Assembly (NCBI GenBank): GCA_022393335.1
Contig: JAJEKB010021158.1
Location: 1,164,539 to 1,228,538, forward strand
Direction: 5' to 3'
Origin: Macrotrachela quadricornifera
Lineage: Eukaryota; Rotifera; Eurotatoria; Philodinida; Philodinidae
Length of the DNA: 64,000 nucleotides
A program made the position numbers and the translations under genes. Shown here in pieces: positions 48,867 through 60,876 of this stretch; within the stretch, counting starts at the first letter, position 1; every line of letters starts with the position of its first letter. The notes beneath the pieces are model-generated. The model did no database searches and was not told the origin of the DNA. It was given only the letters and a program-made list of their open reading frames with translations.

Positions 48867-49092
48867 GTTTGACACAATTTATACCTTTTCTATACACATC
48901 ACATATTTTAATTGTTAGTTTATATAATGTGATTATTCATCATAAAGTACTCAGTGTTTAACTACCATAATAATATACGAAAATGATTGAAGGACGTTTA
49001 AGATGTGAAACACTATATGAGAAAATATGTGATCTATTTCTATTTTAGATATTTTTAGTTTTTCTGTTAACGATAAATCTTGTTAACAAAAA

Positions 49093-50094
49093 ATGGCTAC
49101 AACAAAAATTCCAACAGAAAGGAAAACATCTGAATTAACTCCAGAAGGTTTCTTATTATGAATAATTAATGATATATTTTTTGTATATGTATTACAGAAT
49201 TGGCTATGCTAAAAACAACTTCAAAACTGACTGATAAAGGTAATATTTTACATATAAATTATATTTTAGAAGTAATATTCATTTCTTTTACAATCAATCT
49301 TTATTTAATGATATATAGAAATTAAATTATGGTATTCAGTATGTTCAATTGATATGACCTTGAAAAATTGAGCTAATTGATTTTATAATACAGGATTTTA
49401 TGGGTAAAAATCCAACTGGTAAACTTGATAAAAGTGGATTTGCTCAGCTTTTTAAAGGTCTTTATTCACCAGAAAAAACACATATTCCACCTGAGTATGT
49501 ATTTATATTCATTCATTATATTATCAAATTGTCTTTTTCTATTGTGGTTTAGAACACTATTTGATTTGGTAGACGCAAATAAAGATGGTACAATTGATTT
49601 TAATGAATTTCTTTTTCTTGCTGCTGTTACTGAGCGTCATGGCAATTTAGATGATAGACTTGATTTTATATTCAATTTGTACGTTGTTAGCCTTTATAAA
49701 GATTACTTTTCACTAATATTTATTGTTTTGTTTAGATGGGATGTTTCAGATGATGGATTACTTGATCCACCTGAATTAGCTCATTTAATTTCAGCAATAG
49801 TATAATTTTTCATTTATAAATTTTTAATAATTTCATGATTTTATTTGAGTTTTAGTATGATCGTGCTGGAATAAAAGATCGTCAAGGTGATAATAATCCT
49901 CAAACTCGTGCAAGAGCAATTATCAAAAAACTTGATATTAATAGTGATAAGAAATTAAACAAAGAAGAGTTTATTAATGGGTATGTTATTAAAACAATCA
50001 TCTAGAAATATTTCATATATGTATATTTTTAATATCATTTAATAGATGTAAAAATGACGAAGTTATTGGAAAGTTTCTTACTTCTGATGAATAA
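49093..50094 (+). CDS. Neuronal-calcium-sensor-like EF-hand protein, copy B
   Basis: Exons 49093-49147, 49198-49239, 49319-49338, 49394-49494, 49553-49678, 49736-49799, 49856-49980 and 50046-50094; 193 residues with the same exon lengths as copy A. EF loops 2-4 read DANKDGTIDFNE, DVSDDGLLDPPE and DINSDKKLNKEE. Loop 3 has a PP pair next to its last ligand, shared with C and D. Start MATTKIPTERK. Intron 5 differs strongly from that of A, C and D (it begins GTACGTTGTTAGCC), although exon 5 is almost the same as in D. Together with the downstream hAT relic this copy forms a duplicated unit with C. Confidence 0.85.
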
Positions 50095-50340
50095 AAATTT
50101 TATGGCAAACATGAACTATTAAAATATTTATTTTATTTTATTTTATTATTATTCTAAATAAAAACCATCTATATGAATTTTAATTGTTAAGAACATTTTG
50201 TGAATGATATAATTTCTTTCAGAATTGATTCTTTCAATAGAAGATATAAATATTAAATATATGTATGATTAACTTTTGATCAATCGAATAGTATTAATTT
50301 TGACATACAGTTTAAAGTTAATGTTTTATTTTGTCTATGA

Positions 50341-51420
50341 TAGAGTCAATGTTCCCAATAAGAACAGTTTTTTCAAAGGTGTCAATTAGTAACCTATCTA
50401 GAAATTTAAGAGTGTTGAGGCTCACCCTCATACTATATCTAGCATTTTGTAGTCACATATTAATTTATGAGTATGGCTATTGATGAATATCAACTTTTAG
50501 ACATAATATCAGAATCAAGTTGAATAATTATATTTTTTCACCGAGTAGTCTTGATGAGTGACAAATTAATTTCTTCATGTCAACAAAATACGTTAAAGAA
50601 AAAAAAATCTTCGAAAAGGTTTGTTCGCAAGTTGTCGAAGAAACCGGGTTAATAATGTCACTTTCAATAAGTGAAACAAGTATTGAAAAAGCTTCTGCGT
50701 AAGTATATAATTGTTGATATAAATCAATCATAGTAAGTAAAGTACCTTTTTGCAAACGATTTTCGCAACATGTAATGCATGAGATAAAGCATCAAGATCA
50801 AAACTTAAATGAGTAGCAAATTGTTTTAAAGAATTAAAATGTAGAAATGTATGATTATCAGGATATAATGATGATATACTTGATAAAATACGTCAATTGT
50901 TTAATGAAAATCGATCTCTTAACCCTACTAATACATATTCAATTTATAATAAATATGTGTTTTGTAATATTGTTCATTTAAATTGTTGTCACATTGACCT
51001 ACTGTACTAATTAGAAATAATTGAATCTTTCAACCTGATAGAAACAACTCGTCCTCGGTGTTGTTTTGTTGATAAAATATAGTGATAGTTTGAAATAATT
51101 TTTCATCTCGTCGTAAATTAAGTTCTTCAATTATTGATTGAATTAACTGTTGTGCTTTACCATAATCAAGTGCCTTAGCTATAAAATAAAGACAGAATAT
51201 GATCATGTGCTCTTTTATTCTTGCCATTCGTTTAGTACCTTTTAATTCATCTGATAGAATTTTTATGAGATATAAAATCTTATGTAAGATAAATAATGTA
51301 ACTAACAACAGCGGCTTTTAAACCACTACCACTAATTCTCGAGCATCAACAGTACGTTCTCCACCATCTTCAATTAACGGATGTGTTAGATCCGTAAATC
51401 CGTTGATGTATATCTATATA
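50341..51420 (-). mobile_element. Decayed hAT-type transposase relic, first copy
   Basis: Minus-strand fragments in several frames. The last reads SILVSLIESDIINPVSSTTC, then EQTFSKI, which matches the C-terminal dimerisation region of hAT transposases (typically PVSTASCERSFS). An upstream fragment at 51030-51308 contains AKALDYGKAQQLIQSIIEEL. Stops and frame changes make it non-functional. A nearly identical copy lies behind EF-hand copy C, so this relic was duplicated with the gene. Confidence 0.65.
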
Positions 51421-51786
51421 TTTATTTAGTTAATCTGATAATACACATGTCTTTTACATAGAAAACAATCAGTATTTATACCAGTGAAATGTTAAGTGAA
51501 ATATGGATTATTCCATGATATAAGATATCACATTTGGAAAATCCATAATTAATACCTAACGTAAGAACAACCACCATCGGATTACACCAAGAGAAACATC
51601 AGGGAAAATACCTGACAGAACGAACGAAAAGAAGAGAAGAGAAGAGAAGTTATACGTAAGAACATATATGTGTAACGAACGAAAGAACGAAAGAAAAAAC
51701 ATATATATAAGATTAGAAGAAAAGAAAAGCATATAGAATAATTCTTTATGGAATGTGTCTTACAAATATTCTATAACAGGATGTTT
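51421..51786. other. Spacer with GAAC/GAAAG simple repeats
   Basis: Contains imperfect runs such as GAACGAAAGAACGAAAGAAA around 51675-51695. No gene. Confidence 0.5.
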
Positions 51787-52238
51787 CAGAAAGAATAAAT
51801 GTCCCTCAATATTTTAAAGATTTCCTCTCTATTATCCCTGTGATTAAAGCTTATTTTATTTGCAAAAGACAGAACTTGAAATTCTCTACAAAACCATACA
51901 TGACTACTACAACTTACAAACTAAAATTTCTTTTACTTGTAAATTGTCGAGCTTTTCACGCTGCATCCTATGATATATTTTATTATTTTAATAAAGTCTA
52001 TTTAGAGACTAAAATATAACATACAAAATGCTGCCATTTATTATCAGACATCCATCACACTTTCTTGTATGTTTTTAGTTTTCGTCTTTTTTCAAATATA
52101 TCTAAAACTATTTTTATGTCTAATCATATATCGTTTTGTGGAGAATTTGAAGTTCTATTTTCTGATAATAAAAAGAGCTTTAATTACAGGAATAATAGAG
52201 GTAAAACCCTTAAAATACTGAGAGGTCCATTCTTTCTA
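51787..52238. mobile_element. 0.45-kb element with about 110-bp inverted repeats
   Basis: The left arm (51787-51897) and inverted right arm (52128-52238) share AGAAAGAAT, TCAATATTTTAA/TCAGTATTTTAA, CCTCTATTAT, TTAAAGCT and CAAATTCTCCACAAAAC-like blocks. There is no coding capacity. ACAGGATGTTTCAGAAAG just before the left arm resembles a mariner-type end, so a mariner-derived MITE is possible. Copy D retains only about the first 55 bp of the left arm. Confidence 0.65.
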
Positions 52239-52448
52239 TGATATGCGCTAGTATATAAGTTTGAAAGTAAACTAATCTAAACTAACATAGGATTTGTTAG
52301 TAACTTCAAGGATTCATCTGATCAGTAATTTTTTAGATTTACTTTTTCGAAAACTTATTCCGTTTTTGAACTGGTGACTAAGATGTAAGTGTGAGCTGAA
52401 TCTATAAAACTATAGCTTTTCTCTGATACTCTTGAAATGTATGATATA
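52239..52448. other. Spacer shared with the D upstream region
   Basis: From about 52376 the sequence GACTAAGATG and onward is shared with 57651 onward. It is the flank in which the next element inserted. Confidence 0.55.
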
Positions 52449-53382
52449 CAGCTGTCGCCAAAAAAACTTGCACAAAATTAAATTCTTTATGTAGCAGTTT
52501 TCTTGTCGTTAGAAAGCAATTACGAAATTCATTTTTTCAGAGATATATGTTCGTTAACTATACTACACGTTGACTATACAGAAGTGTGACTTCTTCTCTT
52601 TTCAATACATTTAATCATGAAATCATCTAGTGATTTGAAAAATCATCATATATCAATATTATATTTTTAGAATAAAGATGTGTGATTTATCAGTGCTATT
52701 CATATTGAAACAAATATTCCACCTACCACTATCTATTACAATATCAACAGGTTGAAACAAAACAAATTCACTAAAACGCCGAGACGAAAATGTTTAACTA
52801 CGCATCCTTAATGGAATAATGAAAAGGCTATTGATCAATATATTCGATGTAACAATCAGATAACCCATAGTGGAATTAAAGGAAATTTAACAAGAACGTA
52901 TCATCATCGTCATGAGTATAACTATGGGATTACTTTACCAAAAAATACTGGTATATTAATACTCGAAGAAAAGGAAACGACATCTACAATGAACTAAATA
53001 GCATGAAAATGATGATTTTACAAACAGAACTTTTTCGTAACACAGATCGTCGTTGGTCAAAACATCAAAATGATGAATTTAAACGTATACCAAAAATTTG
53101 ATCGATCGGAAGGCATAAATTTGAACAAAAGAAAAACCAAAAACATTGATGGATTCAGATTTTTTCAGATGAAAAATTAAAAAATGTTCAAATTAATATT
53201 GTGAGAACTTGTGAGATTTTCATACCTTATTTGTCCTAAAGATAAACGAATAAAATATTAAAATATAGTATCGATAGCACTTATCAAAGGCTATCAACTG
53301 ATATACGAAACTATTTGAGAGTGACATATACACAAAAACATATTTGTATAGCAAGATGTGCAAGCTTTGTTGGCGACAGCTG
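52449..53382 (+). mobile_element. Tc1/mariner relic with decayed transposase
   Basis: The ends are CAGCTGTCGCCAAAAAAACT on the left and the near-identical inverted CAGCTGTCGCCAACAAAGCT on the right, flanked by TA on both sides. The plus strand carries broken transposase frames: a helix-turn-helix-like TIYYNINRLKQNKFTKTPRR, then TELFRNTDRRWSKHQNDEFK and RIPK, which match Tc1-type transposases. Stops interrupt all parts. The equivalent site before copy D (about 57721) is empty and has a single TA, which confirms the insertion boundaries. Confidence 0.85.
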
Positions 53383-53578
53383 TAATATTAATAGATAAAT
53401 TTGCTGATTTAAATAAATCTAATAAATGTTGGTAGTTATTCATATTTATTCGAATTGTTTGTTCGATTTTTTTCTCTCAATAATTGAGTTAGATTTATTG
53501 AACATTTTGCCTTGTCTATTGCTTTGTCTAAAATACTTTAATTTATCTTCCTCTATTTCTCTCTATACAATTACTTCT

Positions 53579-53640
53579 TTCTCTTTCTTTATTGGTCTGT
53601 TTGACGAACCATGTCGTTTACTATCGCTTCTTTGGTTTCA
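53579..53640 (+). promoter_or_regulatory. Conserved upstream block of EF-hand copy C
   Basis: TCTTTCTTTATTGGTCTGTT, then TGACGAACCATGTCGTTTAC, about 220-280 bp before the ATG. Equivalent to the A, B and D blocks. Confidence 0.4.
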
Positions 53641-53860
53641 CTCAATTTATACCTTTTATACACACATTACGTATTTTAATTGTTAGTTTATTTAATGTGA
53701 TTATTCATCGTAAAATATTCAGTGTTTAACTACCATAATAATATACAAAGACGATTGAAGGACGTTTAAGACGTGAAACACTATATGAGAAAATATGTGA
53801 TCTGTTTGTATTTTAGATTTTTTTATTTTTTCTCGTAACAATAAATCTTGTTAACAAAAA

Positions 53861-54847
53861 ATGGTTACAACAAAAATTCCAACAGGATCGAAAAAGTGTG
53901 AATTAACTGCAGAAGGTTTATTTTTATGAATAATTAATGATATATTCTTTTGATATGTATTACAGAATTGGCTATGCTAAGAACAACTTCAAAACTGAGT
54001 GATAAAGGTAATATTATATTTTAGAAGTAATATTCATTTCTTTTTCAATCAATCTTTATTTAATGATGTATAGAAATTAAATTATGGTATTCAGTATGTT
54101 CAATTGAACTGACCTTGAAAAATTGAACTAGTTGATTTTTGAATATAGGCTTTTATGAATAAACATCCAACTGGTAAACTTGATAAGAATAAATTTGTTG
54201 AGCTGTTCAATGGACTTTATTCACCAGAAGACGCACTTGTTCCACCTGAGTATGTAGTTATATTCATTTATTCAAATATCAATTGTCATTTTCTGTTGTG
54301 GTTTAGAAAATTATTTGATGTGATCGATACAAATAAAGATGGTGCAATTGATTTCAGTGAATTTCTTGTTCTTGCTGCCCTTACTGAGCGTCGAGTTGAT
54401 GTAGATGAACGACTTGATCTTATGTTCAATTTGTATGTTGTTAATCTTTTATTAATATTTCTTTTTAATAATATTAACTGTTTTATTTAGATGGGATGTT
54501 TCAGGTGATGGATTACTCGATCCACCTGAATTAGCTCATTTAATTTCAGCAATAGTATAATTCTTTATTTATAAATTTTTAATTATTTCATGATTTTATT
54601 TGAGTTTTAGTATGATCGTGCTGGAATAAAAGATCGTCAAGGTGATAATAATCCTCAAACTCGTGCAAGAGCAATTATCAAAAAACTTGATAGAAATAAA
54701 GACAAGAGATTAAGCAAAGAAGAGTTTATTAATGGGTATGTTATTAAAACAATCATCTACAAATATTTCATCTATATTTTTTCGATATCATTTATTAGAT
54801 GTAAAAATGACGCGATTATTGGAAAACTTCTTACTTCTGGTGAATAA
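53861..54847 (+). CDS. Neuronal-calcium-sensor-like EF-hand protein, copy C
   Basis: Exons 53861-53915, 53966-54007, 54074-54093, 54149-54249, 54307-54432, 54491-54554, 54611-54735 and 54799-54847; 193 residues. EF loops 2-4 read DTNKDGAIDFSE, DVSGDGLLDPPE and DRNKDKRLSKEE. Exon 5 is most like copy A (for example VDERLDLMFNL), while exon 4 is most like copy D (FMNKHPTGKLDKN). Start MVTTKIPTGSK, again without Gly2. Behind it stands the second hAT relic with a nested insertion. Confidence 0.85.
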
Positions 54848-55079
54848 ATATTTTATGGCAAATATGAACTATTAAAATATTTATTTTATTCGATCATTAT
54901 TCTAAATAAAAACTATATATATGAATTTGAATTGTTAAAAGCATTTTATGAATGATATAATTTCTTTTAGAATTGATTCTGTCAATAGAAGATATAAATA
55001 TCAAATGTATGTATGATTAACTCTTGATCGATAGAATAGTATTAATTTTGATATACAGTTTAAAGTTAATGTTTTTTTT

Positions 55080-57607
55080 GTCTATGATACAGTCAATATT
55101 CCCAATAAGAACAGTTTTTTCAAAGGTGTCAATTAGTAACCTATCTAGAAATTTAAGAGTGTTGAGGCTCACCCTCATACTATGTCTAGCATTTTGTAGT
55201 CACATATTAATTTATGTGTATGGCGATTGATGAATATCAACCCTCAGACATAATATCAGAATCAAGTTGAACAATTATGTTTTTGCACCGAGTAGAATTT
55301 CTGCACGTGAACAAAATACGTTAAAGAGAAAAAAAGATAATTTTTATTTCAATATAATACGAGTAGTTTTATGATTATCAGAAAATTTACATCAATACCA
55401 TGTTCAATAGTTAACAGACATAGACCTGTTAGACGACGATTAGTCTTGCTATTTCTCACTATTTCGATAAGTTTCATCTTCGAAAAGGTTTGTTCGCACG
55501 TTGTTGAATAAACTGGATTAGTAATCTCACTTTCAATAAGTGAAACAAGTATTGAAAAAGCTTCTGTGTAAGTATATAATTCTTGATATCTATCAATCAT
55601 AGTAGGTAAAGATTTATTTTGCAACCGATTTTCGCAACATCTAGTGCATGAGATAAAGCACCAAGATCAAAACTTAAATGAGTAGCAAATTGTTTTAAGG
55701 AATGAAAATGTAGAAATGTATGACTATCAGGATATAATGATGATATACTTGATAAAATACGTCAATTTTTTAATGAAAATCGATCTCTTAATCCTACTAA
55801 CACATTATGAATTAGTAATAAATATGTGTTTTGTAATATTGTTCATTTAAATTGTTGTCACATTAACCTACTGTACTAAGTAGTAATAACTGAATCCTTC
55901 AACCTGATAGAAACAACTCATCCTCGATGTTGTTTTGTTGATAAAATATATTGATAGTTCGAAATAATTTTTCATCTCGTGGTAAATTAAGTTCTTGAAT
56001 GATTGATTGAATTAATCGTTGTGCTTTATCATAATCAAGTGCCTTAGCTATAAAATAAAGACAGAATATAATCATGTGCTCTGTTATTCTTGGAATTCGT
56101 TTAGTATCTTTTAATTCACCCATGGGTGGCGGAACGTTTTGAATCTAGGGTAGACTGAAGATTTTTGATGAGACCCTTACTGACAGGTTAAAAATAGAGA
56201 GGGTAGTTTGTTAATGCTATGCCACCCATATAATCACCAAACGCACTTTAAATGCAGATAGATGTGTTTTTGTTGCAAATGCCGGCGTTCTAGCACAATT
56301 TTGTATTGAAGCATGGTGGAAACGAAAGTAAACTCACTCACCATTGTTCTTCTTGAATGCATTTAGAGAACGTTTAAAATATGAAAACATTTATATAAAT
56401 AAACGCATCGATATGCGTTTAAATTTTTGTTTAATACACGTTGGCATTCATCCCTGTCGCTTCATTCGTTAGAATCATATTTAATAATTAAAAGAAGCTA
56501 TGTGTCCTCTAGTACGTGCTTCTAACTGACACACTCGATAAAACGCGTTCCAGATAAAATTTTTTCAAAGTTGCGTTCAAACACGGTTCAGTTGTGAAAT
56601 TCGTCTGGACACGTTTATATTCAAAAAATATTGACATGGATATAAAGGTAGTCTAATCGGTATAGATAAGCAGTTAACGAAGAAAGCTGCGCCTACACGA
56701 AAATGTAAAAGTGAGTCCAGCAAGATGCTTCTTCGATGAAACGCTTCGTGGCATGTTTTCACATCATATCGATTTAGTAGTCTGAAACTAGGAGCAAAAA
56801 ATTTTTTCAAATTCAGTTTGAATGACATAAAATGTGTTTCGCTTCTGAGCGAAAAAATCATAAAAAATGCGAGTTGATATCGCTAGACTCATAAAAATAT
56901 CTAAATTACAACATGAGAAGCATAGAGAATGCTTTTATGACGAGCTTGTTACAGTATATAGCTTATCAATATATAAGAGATCTCTCTATGATTGTAGAGA
57001 AAAAAATATCGAATATTTTTTGTCATGAATATTTTTCGGTAAGATATCTTCTTTAGGTATGCAGCCAAAATTTTTTTATCTTCGATAAAACTGATCAACT
57101 ACCTAGCAGTAGTGAACAAATAATGTTTTTTTTTACAGTTGCATGAGCTAGTGCAAATATTTTTCTTGGTAATGAAATATCACTGAGGTCCGTAGCATCT
57201 GTGGATCGCATACTAGACTCTTTACACGAAGAACAAACCCAAAACCAGCTTTTGGTATGCTCTTCATGCAACGAGCTTATCACATAATTGAAAGATGCCA
57301 CACATCTCAGTGACATCTTATTTTAAACAGAAACGTTTACACTATTTGATGCCATCTTCAGAAAATGGCTACCACACTCGCGTGAAACTGCTCATGCCGA
57401 CAAGACAGTCAAACAACCCAAAACTTTTCATTGTACTTTTGTAACATGCCTAATGGTTCCGCCGCCTATGAATTCACCTGATAAAAATTTTATGAGATAT
57501 AAAATCTTATGTAAGATAAATAGTGTAACTAACAACAGCGGTTTTTAAACCACTACTACTAATCCTCGAGCGTCAATAGTATGTTCTCCACCGTCTTCTA
57601 TTAACGG
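55080..57607 (-). mobile_element. Decayed hAT-type relic, second copy, split by a nested element
   Basis: The left part 55080-56120 and right part 57471-57607 together match the relic at 50341-51420. The fragment at 55349-55624 reads NPVYSTTCEQTFSKMKLIE and then RRLTGLCLLTIEHG, a clear hAT C-terminal dimerisation signature. It preserves a longer coding stretch than the first copy. The element at 56121-57470 interrupts it. Confidence 0.7.
56121..57470. mobile_element. 1.35-kb hAT-type element nested in the relic
   Basis: The ends CATGGGTGGCGGAACG (left) and CATAGGCGGCGGAACC (right, inverted) match at 13 of 16 positions. Directly outside, AATTCACC is present at 56113-56120 and again at 57471-57478, an 8-bp target duplication typical of hAT elements. 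The uninterrupted relic copy at about 51251 shows AATTCATC once. Internal minus-strand frames (56577-56861 and 57095-57316) are short and not recognisable as a full transposase, so the element is non-autonomous or decayed. Confidence 0.85.
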
Positions 57608-57915
57608 ATGTCCCTCAGTATTTTAAAAATTTTCTCTCTATTATCCCTGTGACTAAGATGCAGATGTGAACTGAATCTATAAAACTATAGCTATTCTTTG
57701 ATACTCTTAAAATGTATTATATAATATCAATAGATAAATTTGTCGATTTAAATAAATCTAATAAATGTTGGTAGTTATTCATATTTACTCGAATTGTTTC
57801 TTTGATTTTTGTCCCTCAATAATTGAGTTAGATTTATAGAATATTTTGCCTTTTCTATTGCTTTGTCTAAAATACTTTAATTTATCTTCCTCCATTTCTC
57901 TCTATGCATTTACTT
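57608..57915. other. Spacer with truncated MITE arm and empty Tc1 site
   Basis: Starts with about 50 bp of the 51787 element's left arm, then jumps to the GACTAAGATG sequence found at 52376. It then continues across the unoccupied Tc1/mariner target at about 57721. Confidence 0.7.
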
Positions 57916-57982
57916 CTTTCTCTTTCTTTATTGGTCTGTTTGGCGAACCATATCGTTTAGTGTCGCTTCTTTCGTTTCACTC
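57916..57982 (+). promoter_or_regulatory. Conserved upstream block of EF-hand copy D
   Basis: TTCTCTTTCTTTATTGGTCT, then GTTTGGCGAACCATATCGTT. Equivalent to the blocks before A, B and C, about 220-285 bp before the ATG. Confidence 0.4.
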
Positions 57983-58199
57983 AATTTATACCTTTTATAC
58001 ACATATTACATATTTTAATTGTTAGTTTATTTAATGTGATTATTCATCGTAAAATACTCACTGTTTAACTACCATAATAATGTACAAAAATGATTGAAGG
58101 ACGTTTAAAATGTGAAACACTATATGAGAACATGTGGTCTATTTATATTTTAGATTTTACAAAAAATTTTCTCTTAACGATAAATCTTGTTAACAAAAA

Positions 58200-59199
58200 A
58201 TGGCTACAACAAAAATTCCAACAGAAAGGAAAACTTCTGAATTAACTCCAGAAGGTTTATTTTTATGAATAATTAATGATATATTCTTTTGATATCTATT
58301 AAAGAATTGGCTATGCTAAGAACAACTTCAAAATTGAGTGATAAAGGTAATATTTTACATATATACTCTATTTTAAAAAGTACCATTCATTTCTTTTACA
58401 ATCAATCTTTATTCAATGATATATAGAAATAAAATTATGGTATTCAGTATGTTTAATTGAACTGACCTTGAAAATTGAATTAATTGAATTTATAATATAG
58501 GGTTTTATGAATAAACATCCAACTGGTAAACTTGATAAAAATAGATTTGTTGAGCTGTTCAATGGACTTTATTCACCAGAAGACACACATGTTCCACCTG
58601 AGTATGTACTTAAATTCATTTATTCAAATATCAATTGTCATTTTCTGTTGTGGTCTAGAACACTATTTGATATGGTAGATACAAATAAAGATGGTACAAT
58701 TGATTTTAATGAATTTCTTTTTCTTGCTGCTGTTACTGAGCGTCATGGCAATTTAGATGATAGACTTGATTTTATATTCAATTTGTATGTTGTTGATCTT
58801 TTATTAATATTTCTTTTTAATAATATTAATTGTTTTATTTAGATGGGATGTTTCAGGTGATGGACTACTCGATCCACCTGAATTGGCTCATTTAATTTCA
58901 GCAATAGTATAATTTTTCATTTATAAATTTTTCATAATTTCAAGATTTTATTTGAGTTTTAGTATGATCGTAGTGGAATAACAGATCGTCAAGGTGATAA
59001 TAATCCACAAACTCGTGCAAAAGCAATTATCAAAAAACTTGATATAAATAAAGATAAGAGATTAAGCAAAGAAGAGTTTATCAATGGGTATGCTATTAAA
59101 ACAAGTATCTAGAAATATTTCGTATATGCATTTTTAATATGATTTGTTAGATGTAAAAATGACGAAGTGATTGGAAAATTTCTTGCTGCTGCTGAATAA
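58200..59199 (+). CDS. Neuronal-calcium-sensor-like EF-hand protein, copy D (mosaic)
   Basis: Exons 58200-58254, 58305-58346, 58427-58446, 58501-58601, 58659-58784, 58843-58906, 58963-59087 and 59151-59199; 193 residues. EF loops 2-4 read DTNKDGTIDFNE, DVSGDGLLDPPE and DINKDKRLSKEE. Exon 1 is like copy B, exon 4 and introns 4 and 5 are like copy C, and exon 5 is almost identical to copy B (3 differences in 126 bp by eye). The C-terminus FLAAAE is unique. No hAT relic follows this copy; its 3' flank diverges after about 59284. Confidence 0.85.
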
Positions 59200-60876
59200 A
59201 TGTTTCATGGTATAGATAAACTATTAAAATATTTTTATTTTTTTTATTTTATCATTATTCTAAATAAAAATCGTATATATTTAAGGAATAAGTTTGTGTG
59301 TATTTCTACTGAATCGAACTTTTATGATTGGAGTTTCAGTTAGTTAGAGCATTGATGAATGAGAAGATTTTCTTTCTGATTTCTTTTAGAAGTGATTATG
59401 TCATTAATTCCTAAAGGTCATTAACAACGATGAAGTCGATATCAATGTGAGAGAAAGTTCTGACTTATTAGATTGAATTGGAATCTATCAATGAATTCGT
59501 CATATGTGTAATCAACATGGTCAATATTATCTTTCACCTGGGTATTTACGTCTCTCTTTTAATTTTAAAAAATAAAAAAAGAAGAAAAAGTCTTTCTACA
59601 AGAATTTACCTAAGGAAGTATCTAACAAGATGATTAAGAGAAGTATCTCGCATTGGTATAAGAAGATTGTTAGAAATATTAAGGAGAACATAGTCAACAA
59701 TATAGTAAAAATAAATCACTTGGCTCGTCAATGAAAACAGTGATATAACAACTAAGACTTGAATTCAATTACTAAATAATATGAACTTGACGTATTAAGT
59801 GTTCTAGAGTACTTTGGATTGCATAATCAACGTTTTACATCAATGCTGTAACATGAAGTAGAACTAAAATGTGCACACATCTTTATATTAACGAAAAATT
59901 CTCTCTGTCTTGAAAATGTGACGATGTATAGACTGAAGAACTGAAATATACAAGTTGGAGACTTCGGAATATCTGAAAACGTTATAAAATTTTTACATAC
60001 ATACTAATGCACATAGTGAAATATATAAATGCTTGAAATTTCAATAATTAATTTCGATACATTTGTGACTTCTCATGTATGTAATAATCATTTGCTTTTT
60101 TTTTCTAAAATAGATACAAATGAAATTGAAATTCTAATTCTATTATCGACAGAAATATGATAGAGACGTACGGTCTTCAATCTTTGATGGTCAAGATCTA
60201 GGTGTATATTTTCACTAGCAGAATCGTTTCTGAAAAAGAATCCTAAAACCAGGTTTTTGAAGAATCTCTGAAAAATTTTGCTTGTCAAAATATGCTCATG
60301 GGTCTTGACTTCTGTCACCGATAATAAGAGGAAAAAAATTTCGATACTATTTTACAAAAATCGAATAAAAAATGAATAACAAATTACATTAAGCTCATTC
60401 AAACGCTGATCGAAAGGTCAATACCCAATCTATCTTTAGACAACATAAATAAGAAAAAAGGATTTCTCTCATGTTTACTAAATAACCGGGGGAGTATAGA
60501 CATAAGCGTTTATAGGTCGTGAAAAACTTTTTCACGGGATATTATGACGACAATGCATTAATGCGCATCTTTATGATGTAATCTCTTTCTTTCTTTTTTT
60601 TTTATCTATTCACTATTTATCCAATTCATAAAACGTATATCGTTTAGTCATTTTCTTTCTTTTGATTGGATTTTACCTGATTTTTGTATATATAAACATG
60701 ATAAAATATGTTTGTTTTGTAATATTAGTATTCACCATAAACAATCAAACGCTTGATATAATTTATTTCGCAATAGAAGGTAAGAGCTGAAGGACACATA
60801 GTAGAATATATTGTATATATCATAATTGTTTTAGATTTAAGATTTTATTTTTAAATAAATATAATTAAGTAAAGAA
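59200..60876. other. Spacer between EF-hand copies D and E
   Basis: No supported gene. The minus-strand frame 60088-60318 has no recognisable domain. Near 60632-60660 ATATCGTTTAGTCATTTTCT weakly resembles the conserved upstream block of the other copies. Confidence 0.45.
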
